From: Acinetobacter sp. C32I
GTDB taxonomy: Bacteria; Pseudomonadota; Gammaproteobacteria; Pseudomonadales; Moraxellaceae
Assembly: GCF_023702715.1 (NCBI RefSeq)
Contig: NZ_CP098480.1
Coordinates: 4,121,383 to 4,185,382 of the forward strand
DNA length: 64,000 nucleotides
Reading direction: 5' to 3'
The position numbers and the translations under genes were made by a program. A model generated the notes under the pieces. That model was not told the origin of the DNA. It saw nothing but the letters and a program-made list of their open reading frames with translations, and did no database searches. Positions 49,801 through 63,200 of this stretch are shown in pieces; within the stretch, counting starts at the first letter, position 1; each line of letters begins with the position of its first letter.

Positions 49801-52253
49801 GCATCAATGCAGGTAATAAAGTCATTACCAATGTTGCAGATGGTTCAATCGCAAATGGTTCTAAAGATGCAGTGAATGGTGGTCAGATCAAGAATATTTC
49901 TGACAGCATCAAGAACAGCATTGGTGGAAATACAACAGTTAATCCAGATGGCAGCATCAGCACCAACAACATTGGTGGAACTGGTAAAGACAACATCAAT
50001 GATGCAATCAAGTCGGTAGATGACAAAGTCACCAATGGTGTCAATGACCTGACCAATAAAGGTCTAAACTTTGCAGGTAATGCCGGTGCGGATGTTCATC
50101 GTAAGTTGGGTGAGAAGTTGAGTATTGTTGGTGGCGCAGATGCTTCGACAGCAGAAGACAAAACCAGCGGTGAAAACGTGATTACCCGTACCACGGCAGA
50201 TGGCATCAAAGTTGAATTACTGAAAGATGCGAAGTTTGACAGCATCACCACTGGCGACACGGTATTAAACGACAAAGGTGTGACCATTAAAGATGGTCCA
50301 AGCATCACTAAAGATGGCATCAATGCAGGTAATAAAGTCATTACCAATGTCGCAGATGGTTCAATCGCGAATGGTTCTAAAGATGCCGTGAATGGTGGTC
50401 AGATCAAGAATATTTCTGACAGCATCAAGAACAGCATTGGTGGAAACACAACGGTTAATCCAGATGGCAGCATCAGCACCAACAACATTGGTGGTACAGG
50501 TAAAAACAACATCAATGATGCAATCAGCAATGTGAAAGACGCTGCAACTAAAGCGAAAACCACAGTGACTGAAGGCGACAACATCGTTGTTAAAGAGACG
50601 ACCAATAAAGATGGTAGTACTAACTACGAAGTTTCAACCAAGAAAGACCTTAATTTAGACAGCATCACGACTGGTGATACGGTATTAAACGACAAAGGTT
50701 TAACCATTAAAGATGGCCCAAGCATCACTAAAGATGGCATCAATGCAGGTAATAAAGTCATTACCAATGTTGCAGATGGTTCAATCGCGAACGGTTCTAA
50801 AGATGCCGTGAATGGTGGTCAGATCAAGAATATTTCTGACAGCATCAAGAACAGCATTGGTGGAAACACAACGGTTAATCCAGATGGCAGCATCAGCACC
50901 AACAATATTGGTGGCACAGGTAAAGACAACATCAATGATGCAATCAAGTCGGTAGATGACAAAGTCACCAATGGTGTAAATGACCTGACCAATAAAGGTC
51001 TAAACTTTGCAGGTAATGCAGGTGCGGATGTACATCGTAAGTTGGGTGAGAAGTTGAATATTGTGGGTGGTGCTGATGCTTCGACAGCAGACGACAAAAC
51101 CAGCGGTGAAAACGTGATTACTCGTACCACTGAAGATGGCCTCAAGATCGAATTGTTGAAAGATGCGAAGTTTGACAGCATCACTACAGGAAATACTGTA
51201 TTGAACAACAATGGTTTGACGATCAAGGGTGGCCCAAGTATCACAATTAACGGTATTGATGCAGGTGGTAAGAAAATTACCAATGTCGCTGATGGCGTTG
51301 ATGCAAAAGATGCGGTCAATAAAGGTCAGCTTGATAAGCAAATTAATGATGTTAAAGACCAAATCGGCAAAGAAATCGGTGACTTGTCAGACAACGCTGT
51401 GAAGTATGACAAAGACAAAGATGGCAATGTTGATAAAAACTCTGTGACTTTAGGCGGTGGCGATAAAGGCACAAACCTGAAAAATGTTGCTGATGGTAAG
51501 GTTGAAGAAGGTTCAAAAGATGCTGTAAATGGTGGTCAGTTATGGGATGTTCAGAAGCAAGTTGATAAAAACTCAAATGATATTCAGAACATCAATAACA
51601 ACATCAATAACATCAATAATGGTAAGTCTGGTCTAGTTCAGCAACAGACGCCAAATGGTGAAATTACCGTTGGTAAAGATACGGGTGGTACAAGTATCAA
51701 TATGGCTGGTAAAGATGGTGATCGTGTGGTGCAAGGTGTTAAGGACGGTGAAATCAAAGCGGGTTCTAACCAAGCCGTGAATGGTGGCCAGATCCATAAC
51801 ATTTCCAACAGTATCAAGAACAGCATTGGTGGTGAGACGGTTGTTAATCAAGATGGCAGTATTACAACCAATAATATCGGTGGTACGGGTAAGAACAATA
51901 TTAATGATGCGATTGGAAGCTTGAACCAATCAAATCAAGAGTTGGGTAACAAGATCAACAACCTTGGTGATCAGTTACAACAAGTGTTCTATGACACCAA
52001 CAAACGTATCGACAATTTGGAAGACAAAATGTCTGCGGGTATTGCTGCGACAGCTGCACTTGAGCAAGCTCCTTATGTACCAGGTAAGTTAACCATGGCA
52101 GTTGGCGCGGCTTACTACAACGATCAAAATGCAGTGGGTGTGACGTTCCGTCGTACTGCTGATAATGGTCGCTGGTCATTGACAACAGGTGCTGCTTTAG
52201 GCAGCCAAGGTAGCCCATTAGTACGTATTGGTGTAAGTACAATTATTGACTAA
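43851..52253 (+). CDS. Trimeric autotransporter adhesin, Ata-like
   Basis: This is a type Vc surface adhesin of 2800 residues. It begins with an ESPR extended signal ([30 protein letters not shown]) and cleavage near AAFAG. Residues from about 90 to 780 form YadA-like head repeats with many AIG and AVG turns, closed by necks such as [22 protein letters not shown]. The stalk from about 790 to 2700 holds coiled coil ([16 protein letters not shown]) and eight [13 protein letters not shown] repeat modules. The last 85 residues are the YadA anchor ([19 protein letters not shown] ... [10 protein letters not shown]). By analogy with Ata it may bind matrix proteins. A BamE/OmpA-like gene follows, as in the ata locus. 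Confidence 0.94.
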   Translation: MNKVYKVVWNASIGAWVATSELAKSKTKTKSKVLNLSAAVLVGAISFSPAAFAGSGIENGKGPGTAISGSSTNCREGEAGAANAKDIAIGCGAKTLDSTSSNIANRQNPYNNSTGAFAGAQKQGGSIALGTGATTEKGLSTAIGSYATTTDIAGVAIGTAALSKGNTALAIGRQSAATADFAQAIGNVAAATGKGSLAIGHSATAEGYRSIAIGSPDIENAGSVAGQAGASYQPNMATKATGKDSIAFGGGAVATQENSLAIGAFSASTGKKSVAIGTGAKANKDEAVVIGDQAEATFAGGVAVGKGARSEAENSIALGKDSKATQATGESFLTKKAAPTGVLSIGDVGAERRIQNVADGAADSDAATVGQLKAARTHYVSVNDGGQQGGNYENDGAKGRNSIAVGVNTNSTGSESVAVGSNARGAGTGAVAVGSASETVGSGDVSIGRNASTKGATGTAPGYSNQSIAIGDQTKAMGDQSIAIGADVIARGNSSVAIGGDDVDKIAQDAELSKTYTDITGGVLKAGRYPTTEANHGSTAVGTQAVGTGAFSSAFGMTSKATGDASSAFGVMSNAAGKGASAFGAVAQATGDGASAMGINSLASGTNSTAIGSGNKPGEGATATGNGAAAIGSNAKATGDNAAAVGKGAEATNENAAAIGGGAKATGKNSAAIGGGAVADQENAVAVGQGAQSMVVGGVALGARSRVEAENSVALGQDAVATEATGSSFLTNRDASMSNGVVSVGSAGKERRIANVEDGSADSDAVTVRQLKNVDSRVNDNAQNITNNAKNITNLNQKLDDTKTDLGNQITDTNNKLDDAKKDLGNQITDTKTELNNTINNTKTELNTKIDNTKTELENKGLNFAGNAGADVHRKLGEKLNIVGGADASTAEDKTSGENVITRTTADGIKVELLKDAKFDSITTGDTVLNDKGVTIKDGPSITKDGINAGDKVISNVADGKDGKDAVNVDQLTKVKDGLDGKITDTNTKLDDAKKDLGNQITDTNNKLDNAKKDLGNQITDTKTELNNTINNTKTELNTKIDNTKTELENKGLNFAGNAGTDVHRKLGEKLNIVGGADASTAEDKTSGENVITRTTADGIKVELLKDAKFDSITTGGTVLNDKGLTIKDGPSITKDGINAGNKVITNVADGSIANGSKDAVNGGQIKNISDSIKNSIGGNTTVNPDGSISTNNIGGTGKDNINDAIKSVDDKVTNGVNDLTNKGLNFAGNAGADVHRKLGEKLSIVGGADASTAEDKTSGENVITRTTADGIKVELLKDAKFDSITTGDTVLNDKGVTIKDGPSITKDGINAGNKVITNVADGSIANGSKDAVNGGQIKNISDSIKNSIGGNTTVNPDGSISTNNIGGTGKNNINDAISNVKDAATKAKTTVTEGDNIVVKETTNKDGSTNYEVSTKKDLNLDSITTGDTVLNDKGLTIKDGPSITKDGINAGNKVITNVADGSIANGSKDAVNGGQIKNISDSIKNSIGGNTTVNPDGSISTNNIGGTGKDNINDAIKSVDDKVTNGVNDLTNKGLNFAGNAGADVHRKLGEKLNIVGGADASTAEDKTSGENVITRTTADGIKVELLKDAKFDSITTGDTVLNDKGVTIKDGPSITKDGINAGDKVISNVADGKDGKDAVNVDQLTKVKDGLDGKITDTNTKLDDAKKDLGNQITDTNNKLDDAKKDLGNQITDTKTELNNTINNTKTELNTKIDNTKTELENKGLNFTGNAGADVHRKLGEKLNIVGGADASTAEDKTSGENVITRTTADGIKVELLKDAKFDSITTGDTVLNDKGVTIKDGPSITKDGINAGNKVITNVADGSIANGSKDAVNGGQIKNISDSIKNSIGGNTTVNPDGSISTNNIGGTGKDNINDAIKSVDDKVTNGVNDLTNKGLNFAGNAGADVHRKLGEKLSIVGGADASTAEDKTSGENVITRTTADGIKVELLKDAKFDSITTGDTVLNDKGVTIKDGPSITKDGINAGNKVITNVADGSIANGSKDAVNGGQIKNISDSIKNSIGGNTTVNPDGSISTNNIGGTGKDNINDAIKSVDDKVTNGVNDLTNKGLNFAGNAGADVHRKLGEKLSIVGGADASTAEDKTSGENVITRTTADGIKVELLKDAKFDSITTGDTVLNDKGVTIKDGPSITKDGINAGNKVITNVADGSIANGSKDAVNGGQIKNISDSIKNSIGGNTTVNPDGSISTNNIGGTGKNNINDAISNVKDAATKAKTTVTEGDNIVVKETTNKDGSTNYEVSTKKDLNLDSITTGDTVLNDKGLTIKDGPSITKDGINAGNKVITNVADGSIANGSKDAVNGGQIKNISDSIKNSIGGNTTVNPDGSISTNNIGGTGKDNINDAIKSVDDKVTNGVNDLTNKGLNFAGNAGADVHRKLGEKLNIVGGADASTADDKTSGENVITRTTEDGLKIELLKDAKFDSITTGNTVLNNNGLTIKGGPSITINGIDAGGKKITNVADGVDAKDAVNKGQLDKQINDVKDQIGKEIGDLSDNAVKYDKDKDGNVDKNSVTLGGGDKGTNLKNVADGKVEEGSKDAVNGGQLWDVQKQVDKNSNDIQNINNNINNINNGKSGLVQQQTPNGEITVGKDTGGTSINMAGKDGDRVVQGVKDGEIKAGSNQAVNGGQIHNISNSIKNSIGGETVVNQDGSITTNNIGGTGKNNINDAIGSLNQSNQELGNKINNLGDQLQQVFYDTNKRIDNLEDKMSAGIAATAALEQAPYVPGKLTMAVGAAYYNDQNAVGVTFRRTADNGRWSLTTGAALGSQGSPLVRIGVSTIID
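46238..51060 (+). repeat. Stalk repeat region of the first adhesin
   Basis: Eight copies of a module opening with [20 protein letters not shown] recur. The common unit is about 516 bp (172 residues), seen exactly between 49580 and 50096. Two versions alternate: one with the [16 protein letters not shown] coil before it and one with [17 protein letters not shown] third insert, [19 protein letters not shown], occurs twice. This indicates nested duplications. Confidence 0.85.
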
Positions 52254-52262
52254 TTGCCCTCA

Positions 52263-52289
52263 ATAAGGAGAGTCCTAGACTCTCCTTAT
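52263..52289 (+). other. Perfect 12-bp hairpin between adhesin and OmpA-like genes
   Basis: ATAAGGAGAGTC-CTA-GACTCTCCTTAT begins about 10 nt after the adhesin stop codon. It has no T run, so it is more likely an RNA stability or processing element than a terminator. Confidence 0.6.
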
Positions 52290-52313
52290 CCAACAGATAT
52301 TGTGAGTAAAGAA

Positions 52314-53105
52314 ATGAACAAGAATATTCAAATTTTGATGATGGCAACTTTAGTCGGTTTAACAACAACCACTACTTTTGCACAAGAGGAAGTTGCGGCT
52401 CAGCAAGAAGAAATTAAATTTCCAGCGGTTGAGAAAAGTTATTTAAAACAAGTACAGCGTTATGAATACGATAATGTTGCACGTTTAGACACAGGTCTGA
52501 CCAAAGATCAAATTCGTCACATTTTGGGCCATCCTCAATTTAGCGAAGGCGTCTTCTTTGTAAAAACTTGGAACTATGTTTTAGATATTCGTCAGCCGAA
52601 TAGCCAAGACTATTTACGTTGCCAATTACGTGTCGATTTCGATAAGAAGTATCTTTCAGAAAGATTGTCTTGGAAAGGTGAAGCATGTGAGGGCCTAATG
52701 GCTTGGGGTGCGAATAACCAAGTTCCAAATGATGCAAATGTAAATAGTGCACGTTCTGGAAGTGTATTCTTTGCTTTTGACCGTTTTAATACTGCTGCGA
52801 TCGAACAAGGTTCTAGTTCTGTAACTTCAATTGCAAAGCGTATCAAACAAAGTAATTCAACTGGACCAATTGTAGTTGCAGGTTTTGCTGACCCATTAGG
52901 TAAGTTTGCTTATAATCAGCAACTTTCATCACAACGTGCCAATACAGTGGCAAAATTATTGGTGAATGAAGGTATTGATGCAAATCGTATTCAAATTCAA
53001 GCCAATAGCCAAACTGATATATATCAGCAATGTACAGGTAATAAGGCAAATGCACAACTCGTTGGCTGTTTAGCTCCGAATAGACGTGTTAATGTGACTT
53101 GGTAA
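52314..53105 (+). CDS. BamE/SmpA-like plus OmpA C-terminal domain protein
   Basis: This exported protein of about 263 residues starts at the ATG at 52314 (signal [20 protein letters not shown], cleavage after FA). The first domain resembles BamE/SmpA ([19 protein letters not shown]). The second is an OmpA-like peptidoglycan-binding domain ([17 protein letters not shown] ... [31 protein letters not shown] ... [10 protein letters not shown]). Acinetobacter Ata loci have a similar downstream gene, reported as co-transcribed with ata. It may anchor or help assemble the adhesin. A terminator follows. Confidence 0.85.
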   Translation: MNKNIQILMMATLVGLTTTTTFAQEEVAAQQEEIKFPAVEKSYLKQVQRYEYDNVARLDTGLTKDQIRHILGHPQFSEGVFFVKTWNYVLDIRQPNSQDYLRCQLRVDFDKKYLSERLSWKGEACEGLMAWGANNQVPNDANVNSARSGSVFFAFDRFNTAAIEQGSSSVTSIAKRIKQSNSTGPIVVAGFADPLGKFAYNQQLSSQRANTVAKLLVNEGIDANRIQIQANSQTDIYQQCTGNKANAQLVGCLAPNRRVNVTW

Positions 53106-53120
53106 AATTTTTCAAATCAG

Positions 53121-53149
53121 AAAAGCTAGCATTTATGCTGGCTTTTTTT
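53121..53149 (+). terminator. Terminator after the BamE/OmpA-like gene
   Basis: AAAAGCTAGCAT-TT-ATGCTGGCTTTT with one wobble pair, then a T run, ends the first adhesin transcript. The gap 53150-53516 is very AT-rich with no gene seen and should hold the promoter of the second adhesin gene. Confidence 0.85.
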
Positions 53150-53516
53150 ATTTTTGACATTTAGATACAAATATTAATGCGAAATTTTTACATGAAATTA
53201 GAATAAAAATGTCAATTAATGTCATGTATCGACTTTTTTTGCATAAATTTATGCACAAGGTAAAAATGGTGTGATCTATTTTTTTATTTTTGTTAAAAAT
53301 TAACTATTGATTATTAATATTTAAATTATAGAAATTGAAATATGGTTTTTATAAAAATAAGTGACTTTGTGTGCCTCTATTGAAAAAAATTGTGATTTAC
53401 ATCTCATTTTAAAAAAGTTATTTTATAAGCAATAAATTACATTTCTTTACTTAATAGACAGACTTGTACACATAAGCGTACATGTTGTAACTTTTATCTG
53501 CGTTTGGAAAAATATT

Positions 53517-55115
53517 ATGAATAAGGTTTATAAGGTTGTATGGAACGCCTCATTGGGTGCGTGGGTAGCGGTTTCGGAACTTGCTAAAACAAAAACTAAA
53601 ACGAGAGGGAGTATTGGACAAGTCGCTTTCTTAGAGCAACAAGAACAACAAAACGGATTCAGTCAGTTTTTTAATTACAAATCATTATCTCTAGCTATTT
53701 TTGCAGTGTTTACGACAACGTTTGCTTTTGCAGGTTATGAGGCTGGGAATGGTAGTGCAACAACACGAGCTAACTGTACGAGAACATCTGTAGGTTCAGG
53801 GGGAGAGGCTGCTGGTATAGCAATTAATAATGAAAGTGGTATTGCATGTGCTTCAGCAATTGAATCTATTGCAATAGGTGCAAATATTGCAGCCCAAGGT
53901 GAACAGTCGACTGTTCTAGGAAATGATGTTATTGCGAGTACTAGTGCTGTTCAGGCTGTCGTTATTGGTTCAAATTTTAATGCAAATCCTGTTACATCTA
54001 ATGGTAAAGGTGGTGTTGCAATCGGTAGTGGTTTAAGTGCAGCTCATTCAAGTGCGATTGCAGATGGACAAGGCACTCTTGCTTTGGGTTCAAGTGGGGA
54101 TGGAACCACAATTAATGGAACAACTTATAATCAGCAAGGACCAGATGCTAAAGCAACGTATAGTGCTGCAATTATGGCAGGCGCGAAAACCACTGCAGGT
54201 GCAGACAGATCGATTGCATTTGGTGTTGGTGCTCAAACAGGAGCAAGTGCAGTAGATGGTATTGCTTTAGGTACGAATGCAAATGCAAGTGTTGCGAATT
54301 CTGTTGCATTAGGTGGTGGTTCGACAACAACTGCACCATCAGGTACAGGTTATATTACCAACTCTGCAGCCCCAACATCAGTTGTTTCTGTTGGTTCGGC
54401 TTCTAATCTTAGACGAATTCAGAACGTCGCAGATGGTGCGGCGGATCAGGATGCTGTGACGGTTGCTCAACTTAAAGATGTAAATAACCGTGCAGTTGGA
54501 AATACAACCGCATTAGGTGGTGGTGCTAGTTACAATGCAGCTACTGATACTTATACTGCTCCAAGTTATACGATTAATAAGGCTGATACAGGATCTTATG
54601 CTGCTGCGACTAATGTCGGCACAGCTTTGTCTAATCTTAATACTGAAATTCAAAGAGAAATTACGTTTGTTGGTAATACTGGAACCGTAGGACGTAATTT
54701 AGGTGAAACCCTAAATATTACAGGTGGTTTGACTGGAGCAGGTTCAAATAGTAACGTAAAAACTGTTATTACTGGAAGTACTGTAGATATCCAGATTGCA
54801 AATTCTCCAAACTTTTCAGGAACAGTGACTTCAACTGGCCAGCAAGTGAATGGTAATAGTGTTGTAACTGGTACATCAACGGTTGGTAGCGGTGCGAATG
54901 CAGTTACTTTATCGGGCACAGCAAACGGCTTGGATGTTGGCAATAAAAAGATTACCAATGTCGCAGCACCAACAGTGGGTAGTGATGCAGCGAACAAGAC
55001 TTACGTCGATACTTTAGCAAATACGCCACTTGGTTTTGTGGGTGATTCAGGAACCAAAGCAACCCGTAAATTAGGTGAAGACCTAAATGTTAAAGGTGGT
55101 GCAACGGTACATTAA
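53517..55115 (+). CDS. Second trimeric autotransporter adhesin, N-terminal fragment
   Basis: The 532-residue start of a second type Vc adhesin. It opens with an ESPR ([30 protein letters not shown]) like the first adhesin, but its signal region is longer, with an extra [20 protein letters not shown] insert, and cleaves near AFAG. The head has YadA-like turns ([30 protein letters not shown]) and a neck [22 protein letters not shown]. Stalk modules follow ([19 protein letters not shown]). The frame stops at 55113 after GGATVH because a base appears missing: the second copy near 55810 reads GCAACCGG where this one reads GCAACGG. The protein is probably one with the later fragments. Confidence 0.85.
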   Translation: MNKVYKVVWNASLGAWVAVSELAKTKTKTRGSIGQVAFLEQQEQQNGFSQFFNYKSLSLAIFAVFTTTFAFAGYEAGNGSATTRANCTRTSVGSGGEAAGIAINNESGIACASAIESIAIGANIAAQGEQSTVLGNDVIASTSAVQAVVIGSNFNANPVTSNGKGGVAIGSGLSAAHSSAIADGQGTLALGSSGDGTTINGTTYNQQGPDAKATYSAAIMAGAKTTAGADRSIAFGVGAQTGASAVDGIALGTNANASVANSVALGGGSTTTAPSGTGYITNSAAPTSVVSVGSASNLRRIQNVADGAADQDAVTVAQLKDVNNRAVGNTTALGGGASYNAATDTYTAPSYTINKADTGSYAAATNVGTALSNLNTEIQREITFVGNTGTVGRNLGETLNITGGLTGAGSNSNVKTVITGSTVDIQIANSPNFSGTVTSTGQQVNGNSVVTGTSTVGSGANAVTLSGTANGLDVGNKKITNVAAPTVGSDAANKTYVDTLANTPLGFVGDSGTKATRKLGEDLNVKGGATVH

Positions 55116-57206
55116 CCAATGGCAATATTGGTGTTGTATCGAATGGTAGTAACAACTTGATATTAAACTTGCTGAGACGGTTAATTTAGGTACCAATGGT
55201 AGTGTAACCACAGGTAACACCAAGATTGATAACAGTGGTTTAACGATTACTGTGGCCCAAGTGTTACCAATACGGGAATTAATGCAGCGAATAAAAATAT
55301 CAGTAATGTTGCGGATGCAACGACTGCTGATCAAGCCGTGAACAAAGGTCAGTTGGACACCGTAAGTACACAAGCAAACAAAGCCATTACCTTTACAGGA
55401 AAGCAGAAAATCAGGTGATATTAAAATGTAGATCGCAAGCAGGAAACTATTGCGCAGCGGAGCAGCGAGAAGCAACTTATAGCGGTGCGGTAAAACAGTC
55501 ACAATCAAACAGGTTCAATTGCGATTCAAATTGCAGATGCGCCACTTTGCAGGAACAGTGAGTCAACTGGTCAACAAGTGAACTAGTGTTGTCACTGGTA
55601 CATCAACGAGTAGCGGTGCGGCAGCACTTTATCGGGCACAGCAAACGGCTTGGGTGGCAATGATTAACCAATGTCGCAGCACCAACAGGTTCAAGTGGGT
55701 GTGATTAAAACATGTTGATGGTAAGGTTCAAACTTTAGCCTAACACCGCGGCTTTGTGGGTGACAGGAACCAAAGACCCGTAAACTAGGTGAAACCTGAA
55801 TAAAGGTGGTGCAACCGGTACTTAACATGGCAATATTAGCGGTGTTGTATCGAATGGTAGTAACAACAGTTGATATTAAACTTGCTGAGACGGTTAATTT
55901 AGGTACCAATGGTAGTGTAACCACAGGCACCAAGATTGATAACAGTGGCGATTACTGTGGGATGTTACCAATACGGGAATTAATGGCGAATAAAAATTCA
56001 GTAATGTTGCAGCAACGACTGCTGATCAAGCCAGTGAACAAAGGCCAATTAGATGCAGCAACCACAGCAGCAGACACTAAAACTGACAACTTAGGTAACA
56101 GCACCGCGAATAACTTGGGTGGCGGTTCAACCTACGACAACACCACAGGTACGGTGAGTGCACCGAACTACGTGACCACCAAGACCGATGGCAGCACCAC
56201 ACAGCCAACAATGTGGGTGATGCATTAACCAACCTCAACAACGAAGTGGTTAAACCAATTACCTTTGCCGGTAACAGCGGCACAGTGGATCGTAAACTGG
56301 GTGAAACGCTGAACATCACAGGTGGCTTAACCGGTGCTGGCTCGAACAGCAACATTAAGACGGTGATTACAGGCAACACAGTTGATATCCAATTGGCGGA
56401 TGCACCAGTATTTGCAGGCAAAGTGACAGCGAATGGCGATGCGAACGGCAACAAAGTTGAGAACGTTGCAGACGGTACAGTTGCAAGCGATGCAGTGAAC
56501 AAAGGTCAATTAGATGCAGCAACCACAGCAGCAGACACTAAAACTGACAACTTAGGTAACAGCACCGCGAATAACTTGGGTGGCGGTTCAACCTACGACA
56601 ACACCACAGGTACGGTGAGTGCACCGAACTACGTGACCACCAAGACCGATGGCAGCACCACCAGCCAACAATGTGGGTGATGCATTAACCAACCTCAACA
56701 ACGAAGTGGTTAAACCAATTACCTTTGCCGGTAACAGCGGCACAGTGGATCGTAAACTGGGTGAAACGCTGAACATCACAGGTGGCTTAACCGGTGCTGG
56801 CTCGAACAGCAACATTAAGACGGTGATTACAGGCAACACAGTTGATATCCAATTGGCGGATGCACCAGTATTTGCAGGCAAAGTGACAGCGAATGGCTTA
56901 GATGCGAACGGCAACAAAGTTGAGAACGTTGCAGACGGTACAGTTGCAAGCGATGCAGTGAACAAAGGTCAATTAGATGCAGCAAACCACAGCACCGCAG
57001 GACCAAAGCAACTGACAACTTAGGTGACAGCACCGCTGAGGTGGCTTAACCGGTGCTGGCTCGAACAGCAACATTAAGACGGTGATTACAGGCAACACAG
57101 TTGATATCCAATTGGCGGATGCACCAGTATTTGCAGGCAAAGTGACAGCGAATTTAGATGCGAACGGCAACAAAGTTGAGAACGTTGCAGACGGTACAGC
57201 GATGCA
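55116..57206 (+). pseudogene. Deletion-damaged part of the second adhesin gene
   Basis: This stretch still encodes recognisable adhesin modules but in broken frames. Small deletions of about 1-15 bases recur. The two copies starting near 55083 and 55800 lose different bases, so together they rebuild an open module. Three damaged copies of the 465-bp unit follow (from about 56041, 56505 and 57000). Either the gene has decayed here or the consensus has errors at the edge of a long repeat. The complementary losses favour consensus error. Confidence 0.75.
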
Positions 57207-60200
57207 GTGAACAAAGGTCAATTAGATGCAGCAACCACAGCAGCAGACACTAAAACTGACAACTTAGGTAACAGCACCGCGAATAACTTGGGTGGCGGTT
57301 CAACCTACGACAACACCACAGGTACGGTGAGTGCACCGAACTACGTGACCACCAAGACCGATGGCAGCACCACCAGCGCAAGCAATGTGGGCGATGCATT
57401 AACCAACCTCAACAACGAAGTGGTTAAACCAATTACCTTTGCCGGTAACAGCGGCACAGTGGATCGTAAACTGGGTGAAACGCTGAACATCACAGGTGGC
57501 TTAACCGGTGCTGGCTCGAACAGCAACATTAAGACGGTGATTACAGGCAACACAGTTGATATCCAATTGGCGGATGCACCAGTATTTGCAGGCAAAGTGA
57601 CAGCGAATGGCTTAGATGCGAACGGCAACAAAGTTGAGAACGTTGCAGACGGTACAGTTGCAAGCGATGCAGTGAACAAAGGTCAATTAGATGCAGCAAC
57701 CACAGCAGCAGACACTAAAACTGACAACTTAGGTAACAGCACCGCGAATAACTTGGGTGGCGGTTCAACCTACGACAACACCACAACGGTGAGTGCACCG
57801 AACTACGTGACCACCAAGACCGATGGCAGCACCACCAGCGCAAGCAATGTGGGCGATGCATTAACCAACCTCAACAACGAAGTGGTTAAACCAATTACCT
57901 TTGCCGGTAACAGCGGCACAGTGGATCGTAAACTGGGTGAAACGCTGAACATCACAGGTGGCTTAACCGGTGCTGGCTCGAACAGCAACATTAAGACGGT
58001 GATTACAGGCAACACAGTTGATATCCAATTGGCGGATGCACCAGTATTTGCAGGCAAAGTGACAGCGAATGGCTTAGATGCGAACGGCAACAAAGTTGAG
58101 AACGTTGCAGACGGTACAGTTGCAAGCGATGCAGTGAACAAAGGTCAATTAGATGCAGCAACCACAGCAGCAGACACTAAAACTGACAACTTAGGTAACA
58201 GCACCGCGAACAACTTGGGTGGCGGTTCAACCTACGACAACACCACAGGTACGGTGAGTGCACCGAACTACGTGACCACCAAGACCGATGGCAGCACCAC
58301 CAGCGCAAGCAATGTGGGCGATGCATTAACCAACCTCAACAACGAAGTGGTTAAACCAATTACCTTTGCCGGTAACAGCGGCACAGTGGATCGTAAACTG
58401 GGTGAAACGCTGAACATCACAGGTGGCTTAACCGGTGCTGGCTCGAACAGCAACATTAAGACGGTGATTACAGGCAACACAGTTGATATCCAATTGGCGG
58501 ATGCACCAGTATTTGCAGGCAAAGTGACAGCGAATGGCTTAGATGCGAACGGCAACAAAGTTGAGAACGTTGCAGACGGTACAGTTGCAAGCGATGCAGT
58601 GAACAAAGGTCAATTAGATGCAGCAACCACAGCAGCAGACACTAAAACTGACAACTTAGGTAACAGCACCGCGAACAACTTGGGTGGCGGTTCAACCTAC
58701 GACAACACCACAGGTACGGTGAGTGCACCGAACTACGTGACCACCAAGACCGATGGCAGCACCACCAGCGCAAGCAATGTGGGCGATGCATTAACCAACC
58801 TCAACAACGAAGTGGTTAAACCAATTACCTTTGCCGGTAACAGCGGCACAGTGGATCGTAAACTGGGTGAAACGCTGAACATCACAGGTGGCTTAACCGG
58901 TGCTGGCTCGAACAGCAACATTAAGACGGTGATTACAGGCAACACAGTTGATATCCAATTGGCGGATGCACCAGTATTTGCAGGCAAAGTGACAGCGAAT
59001 GGCTTAGATGCGAACGGCAACAAAGTTGAGAACGTTGCAGACGGTACAGTTGCAAGCGATGCAGTGAACAAAGGTCAATTAGATGCAGCAACCACAGCAG
59101 CAGACACTAAAACTGACAACTTAGGTAACAGCACCGCGAATAACTTGGGTGGCGGTTCAACCTACGACAACACCACAGGTACGGTGAGTGCACCGAACTA
59201 CGTGACCACCAAGACCGATGGCAGCACCACCAGCGCAAGCAATGTGGGCGATGCATTAACCAACCTCAACAACGAAGTGGTTAAACCAATTACCTTTGCC
59301 GGTAACAGCGGCACAGTGGATCGTAAACTGGGTGAAACGCTGAACATCACAGGTGGCTTAACCGGTGCTGGCTCGAACAGCAACATTAAGACGGTGATTA
59401 CAGGCAACACAGTTGATATCCAATTGGCGGATGCACCAGTATTTGCAGGCAAAGTGACAGCGAATGGCTTAGATGCGAACGGCAACAAAGTTGAGAACGT
59501 TGCAGACGGTACAGTTGCAAGCGATGCAGTGAACAAAGGTCAATTAGATGCAGCAACCACAGCAGCAGACACTAAAACTGACAACTTAGGTAACAGCACC
59601 GCGAATAACTTGGGTGGCGGTTCAACCTACGACAACACCACAGGTACGGTGAGTGCACCGAACTACGTGACCACCAAGACCGATGGCAGCACCACCAGCG
59701 CAAGCAATGTGGGCGATGCATTAACCAACCTCAACAACGAAGTGGTTAAACCAATTACCTTTGCCGGTAACAGCGGCACAGTGGATCGTAAACTGGGTGA
59801 AACGCTGAACATCACAGGTGGCTTAACCGGTGCTGGCTCGAACAGCAACATTAAGACGGTGATTACAGGCAACACAGTTGATATCCAATTGGCGGATGCA
59901 CCAGTATTTGCAGGCAAAGTGACAGCGAATGGCTTAGATGCGAACGGCAACAAAGTTGAGAACGTTGCAGACGGTACAGTTGCAAGCGATGCAGTGAACA
60001 AAGGTCAATTAGATGCAGCAACCACAGCAGCAGACACTAAAACTGACAACTTAGGTAACAGCACCGCGAATAACTTGGGTGGCGGTTCAACCTACGACAA
60101 CACCACAGGTACGGTGAGTGCACCGAACTACGTGACCACCAAGACCGATGGCAGCACCACCAGCGCAAGCAATGTGGGCGATGCATTAACCAACCTCAAC

Positions 60201-63200
60201 AACGAAGTGGTTAAACCAATTACCTTTGCCGGTAACAGCGGCACAGTGGATCGTAAACTGGGTGAAACGCTGAACATCACAGGTGGCTTAACCGGTGCTG
60301 GCTCGAACAGCAACATTAAGACGGTGATTACAGGCAACACAGTTGATATCCAATTGGCGGATGCACCAGTATTTGCAGGCAAAGTGACAGCGAATGGCTT
60401 AGATGCGAACGGCAACAAAGTTGAGAACGTTGCAGACGGTACAGTTGCAAGCGATGCAGTGAACAAAGGTCAATTAGATGCAGCAACCACAGCAGCAGAC
60501 ACTAAAACTGACAACTTAGGTAACAGCACCGCGAATAACTTGGGTGGCGGTTCAACCTACGACAACACCACAGGTACGGTGAGTGCACCGAACTACGTGA
60601 CCACCAAGACCGATGGCAGCACCACCAGCGCAAGCAATGTGGGCGATGCATTAACCAACCTCAACAACGAAGTGGTTAAACCAATTACCTTTGCCGGTAA
60701 CAGCGGCACAGTGGATCGTAAACTGGGTGAAACGCTGAACATCACAGGTGGCTTAACCGGTGCTGGCTCGAACAGCAACATTAAGACGGTGATTACAGGC
60801 AACACAGTTGATATCCAATTGGCGGATGCACCAGTATTTGCAGGCAAAGTGACAGCGAATGGCTTAGATGCGAACGGCAACAAAGTTGAGAACGTTGCAG
60901 ACGGTACAGTTGCAAGCGATGCAGTGAACAAAGGTCAATTAGATGCAGCAACCACAGCAGCAGACACTAAAACTGACAACTTAGGTAACAGCACCGCGAA
61001 TAACTTGGGTGGCGGTTCAACCTACGACAACACCACAGGTACGGTGAGTGCACCGAACTACGTGACCACCAAGACCGATGGCAGCACCACCAGCGCAAGC
61101 AATGTGGGCGATGCATTAACCAACCTCAACAACGAAGTGGTTAAACCAATTACCTTTGCCGGTAACAGCGGCACAGTGGATCGTAAACTGGGTGAAACGC
61201 TGAACATCACAGGTGGCTTAACCGGTGCTGGCTCGAACAGCAACATTAAGACGGTGATTACAGGCAACACAGTTGATATCCAATTGGCGGATGCACCAGT
61301 ATTTGCAGGCAAAGTGACAGCGAATGGCTTAGATGCGAACGGCAACAAAGTTGAGAACGTTGCAGACGGTACAGTTGCAAGCGATGCAGTGAACAAAGGT
61401 CAATTAGATGCAGCAACCACAGCAGCAGACACTAAAACTGACAACTTAGGTAACAGCACCGCGAATAACTTGGGTGGCGGTTCAACCTACGACAACACCA
61501 CAGGTACGGTGAGTGCACCGAACTACGTGACCACCAAGACCGATGGCAGCACCACCAGCGCAAGCAATGTGGGCGATGCATTAACCAACCTCAACAACGA
61601 AGTGGTTAAACCAATTACCTTTGCCGGTAACAGCGGCACAGTGGATCGTAAACTGGGTGAAACGCTGAACATCACAGGTGGCTTAACCGGTGCTGGCTCG
61701 AACAGCAACATTAAGACGGTGATTACAGGCAACACAGTTGATATCCAATTGGCGGATGCACCAGTATTTGCAGGCAAAGTGACAGCGAATGGCTTAGATG
61801 CGAACGGCAACAAAGTTGAGAACGTTGCAGACGGTACAGTTGCAAGCGATGCAGTGAACAAAGGTCAATTAGATGCAGCAACCACAGCAGCAGACACTAA
61901 AACTGACAACTTAGGTAACAGCACCGCGAACAACTTGGGTGGCGGTTCAACCTACGACAACACCACAGGTACGGTGAGTGCACCGAACTACGTGACCACC
62001 AAGACCGATGGCAGCACCACCAGCGCAAGCAATGTGGGCGATGCATTAACCAACCTCAACAACGAAGTGGTTAAACCAATTACCTTTGCCGGTAACAGCG
62101 GCACAGTGGATCGTAAACTGGGTGAAACGCTGAACATCACAGGTGGCTTAACCGGTGCTGGCTCGAACAGCAACATTAAGACGGTGATTACAGGCAACAC
62201 AGTTGATATCCAATTGGCGGATGCACCAGTATTTGCAGGCAAAGTGACAGCGAATGGCTTAGATGCGAACGGCAACAAAGTTGAGAACGTTGCAGACGGT
62301 ACAGTTGCAAGCGATGCAGTGAACAAAGGTCAATTAGATGCAGCAACCACAGCAGCAGACACTAAAACTGACAACTTAGGTAACAGCACCGCGAACAACT
62401 TGGGTGGCGGTTCAACCTACGACAACACCACAGGTACGGTGAGTGCACCGAACTACGTGACCACCAAGACCGATGGCAGCACCACCAGCGCAAGCAATGT
62501 GGGCGATGCATTAACCAACCTCAACAACGAAGTGGTTAAACCAATTACCTTTGCCGGTAACAGCGGCACAGTGGATCGTAAACTGGGTGAAACGCTGAAC
62601 ATCACAGGTGGCTTAACCGGTGCTGGCTCGAACAGCAACATTAAGACGGTGATTACAGGCAACACAGTTGATATCCAATTGGCGGATGCACCAGTATTTG
62701 CAGGCAAAGTGACAGCGAATGGCTTAGATGCGAACGGCAACAAAGTTGAGAACGTTGCAGACGGTACAGTTGCAAGCGATGCAGTGAACAAAGGTCAATT
62801 AGATGCAGCAACCACAGCAGCAGACACTAAAACTGACAACTTAGGTAACAGCACCGCGAATAACTTGGGTGGCGGTTCAACCTACGACAACACCACAGGT
62901 ACGGTGAGTGCACCGAACTACGTGACCACCAAGACCGATGGCAGCACCACCAGCGCAAGCAATGTGGGCGATGCATTAACCAACCTCAACAACGAAGTGG
63001 TTAAACCAATTACCTTTGCCGGTAACAGCGGCACAGTGGATCGTAAACTGGGTGAAACGCTGAACATCACAGGTGGCTTAACCGGTGCTGGCTCGAACAG
63101 CAACATTAAGACGGTGATTACAGGCAACACAGTTGATATCCAATTGGCGGATGCACCAGTATTTGCAGGCAAAGTGACAGCGAATGGCTTAGATGCGAAC

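Noticed and set aside
46238-51362. Minus-strand frames of 68-213 codons inside the first adhesin
   Set aside because: They are antisense shadows of the stalk repeats, recurring with the same period.
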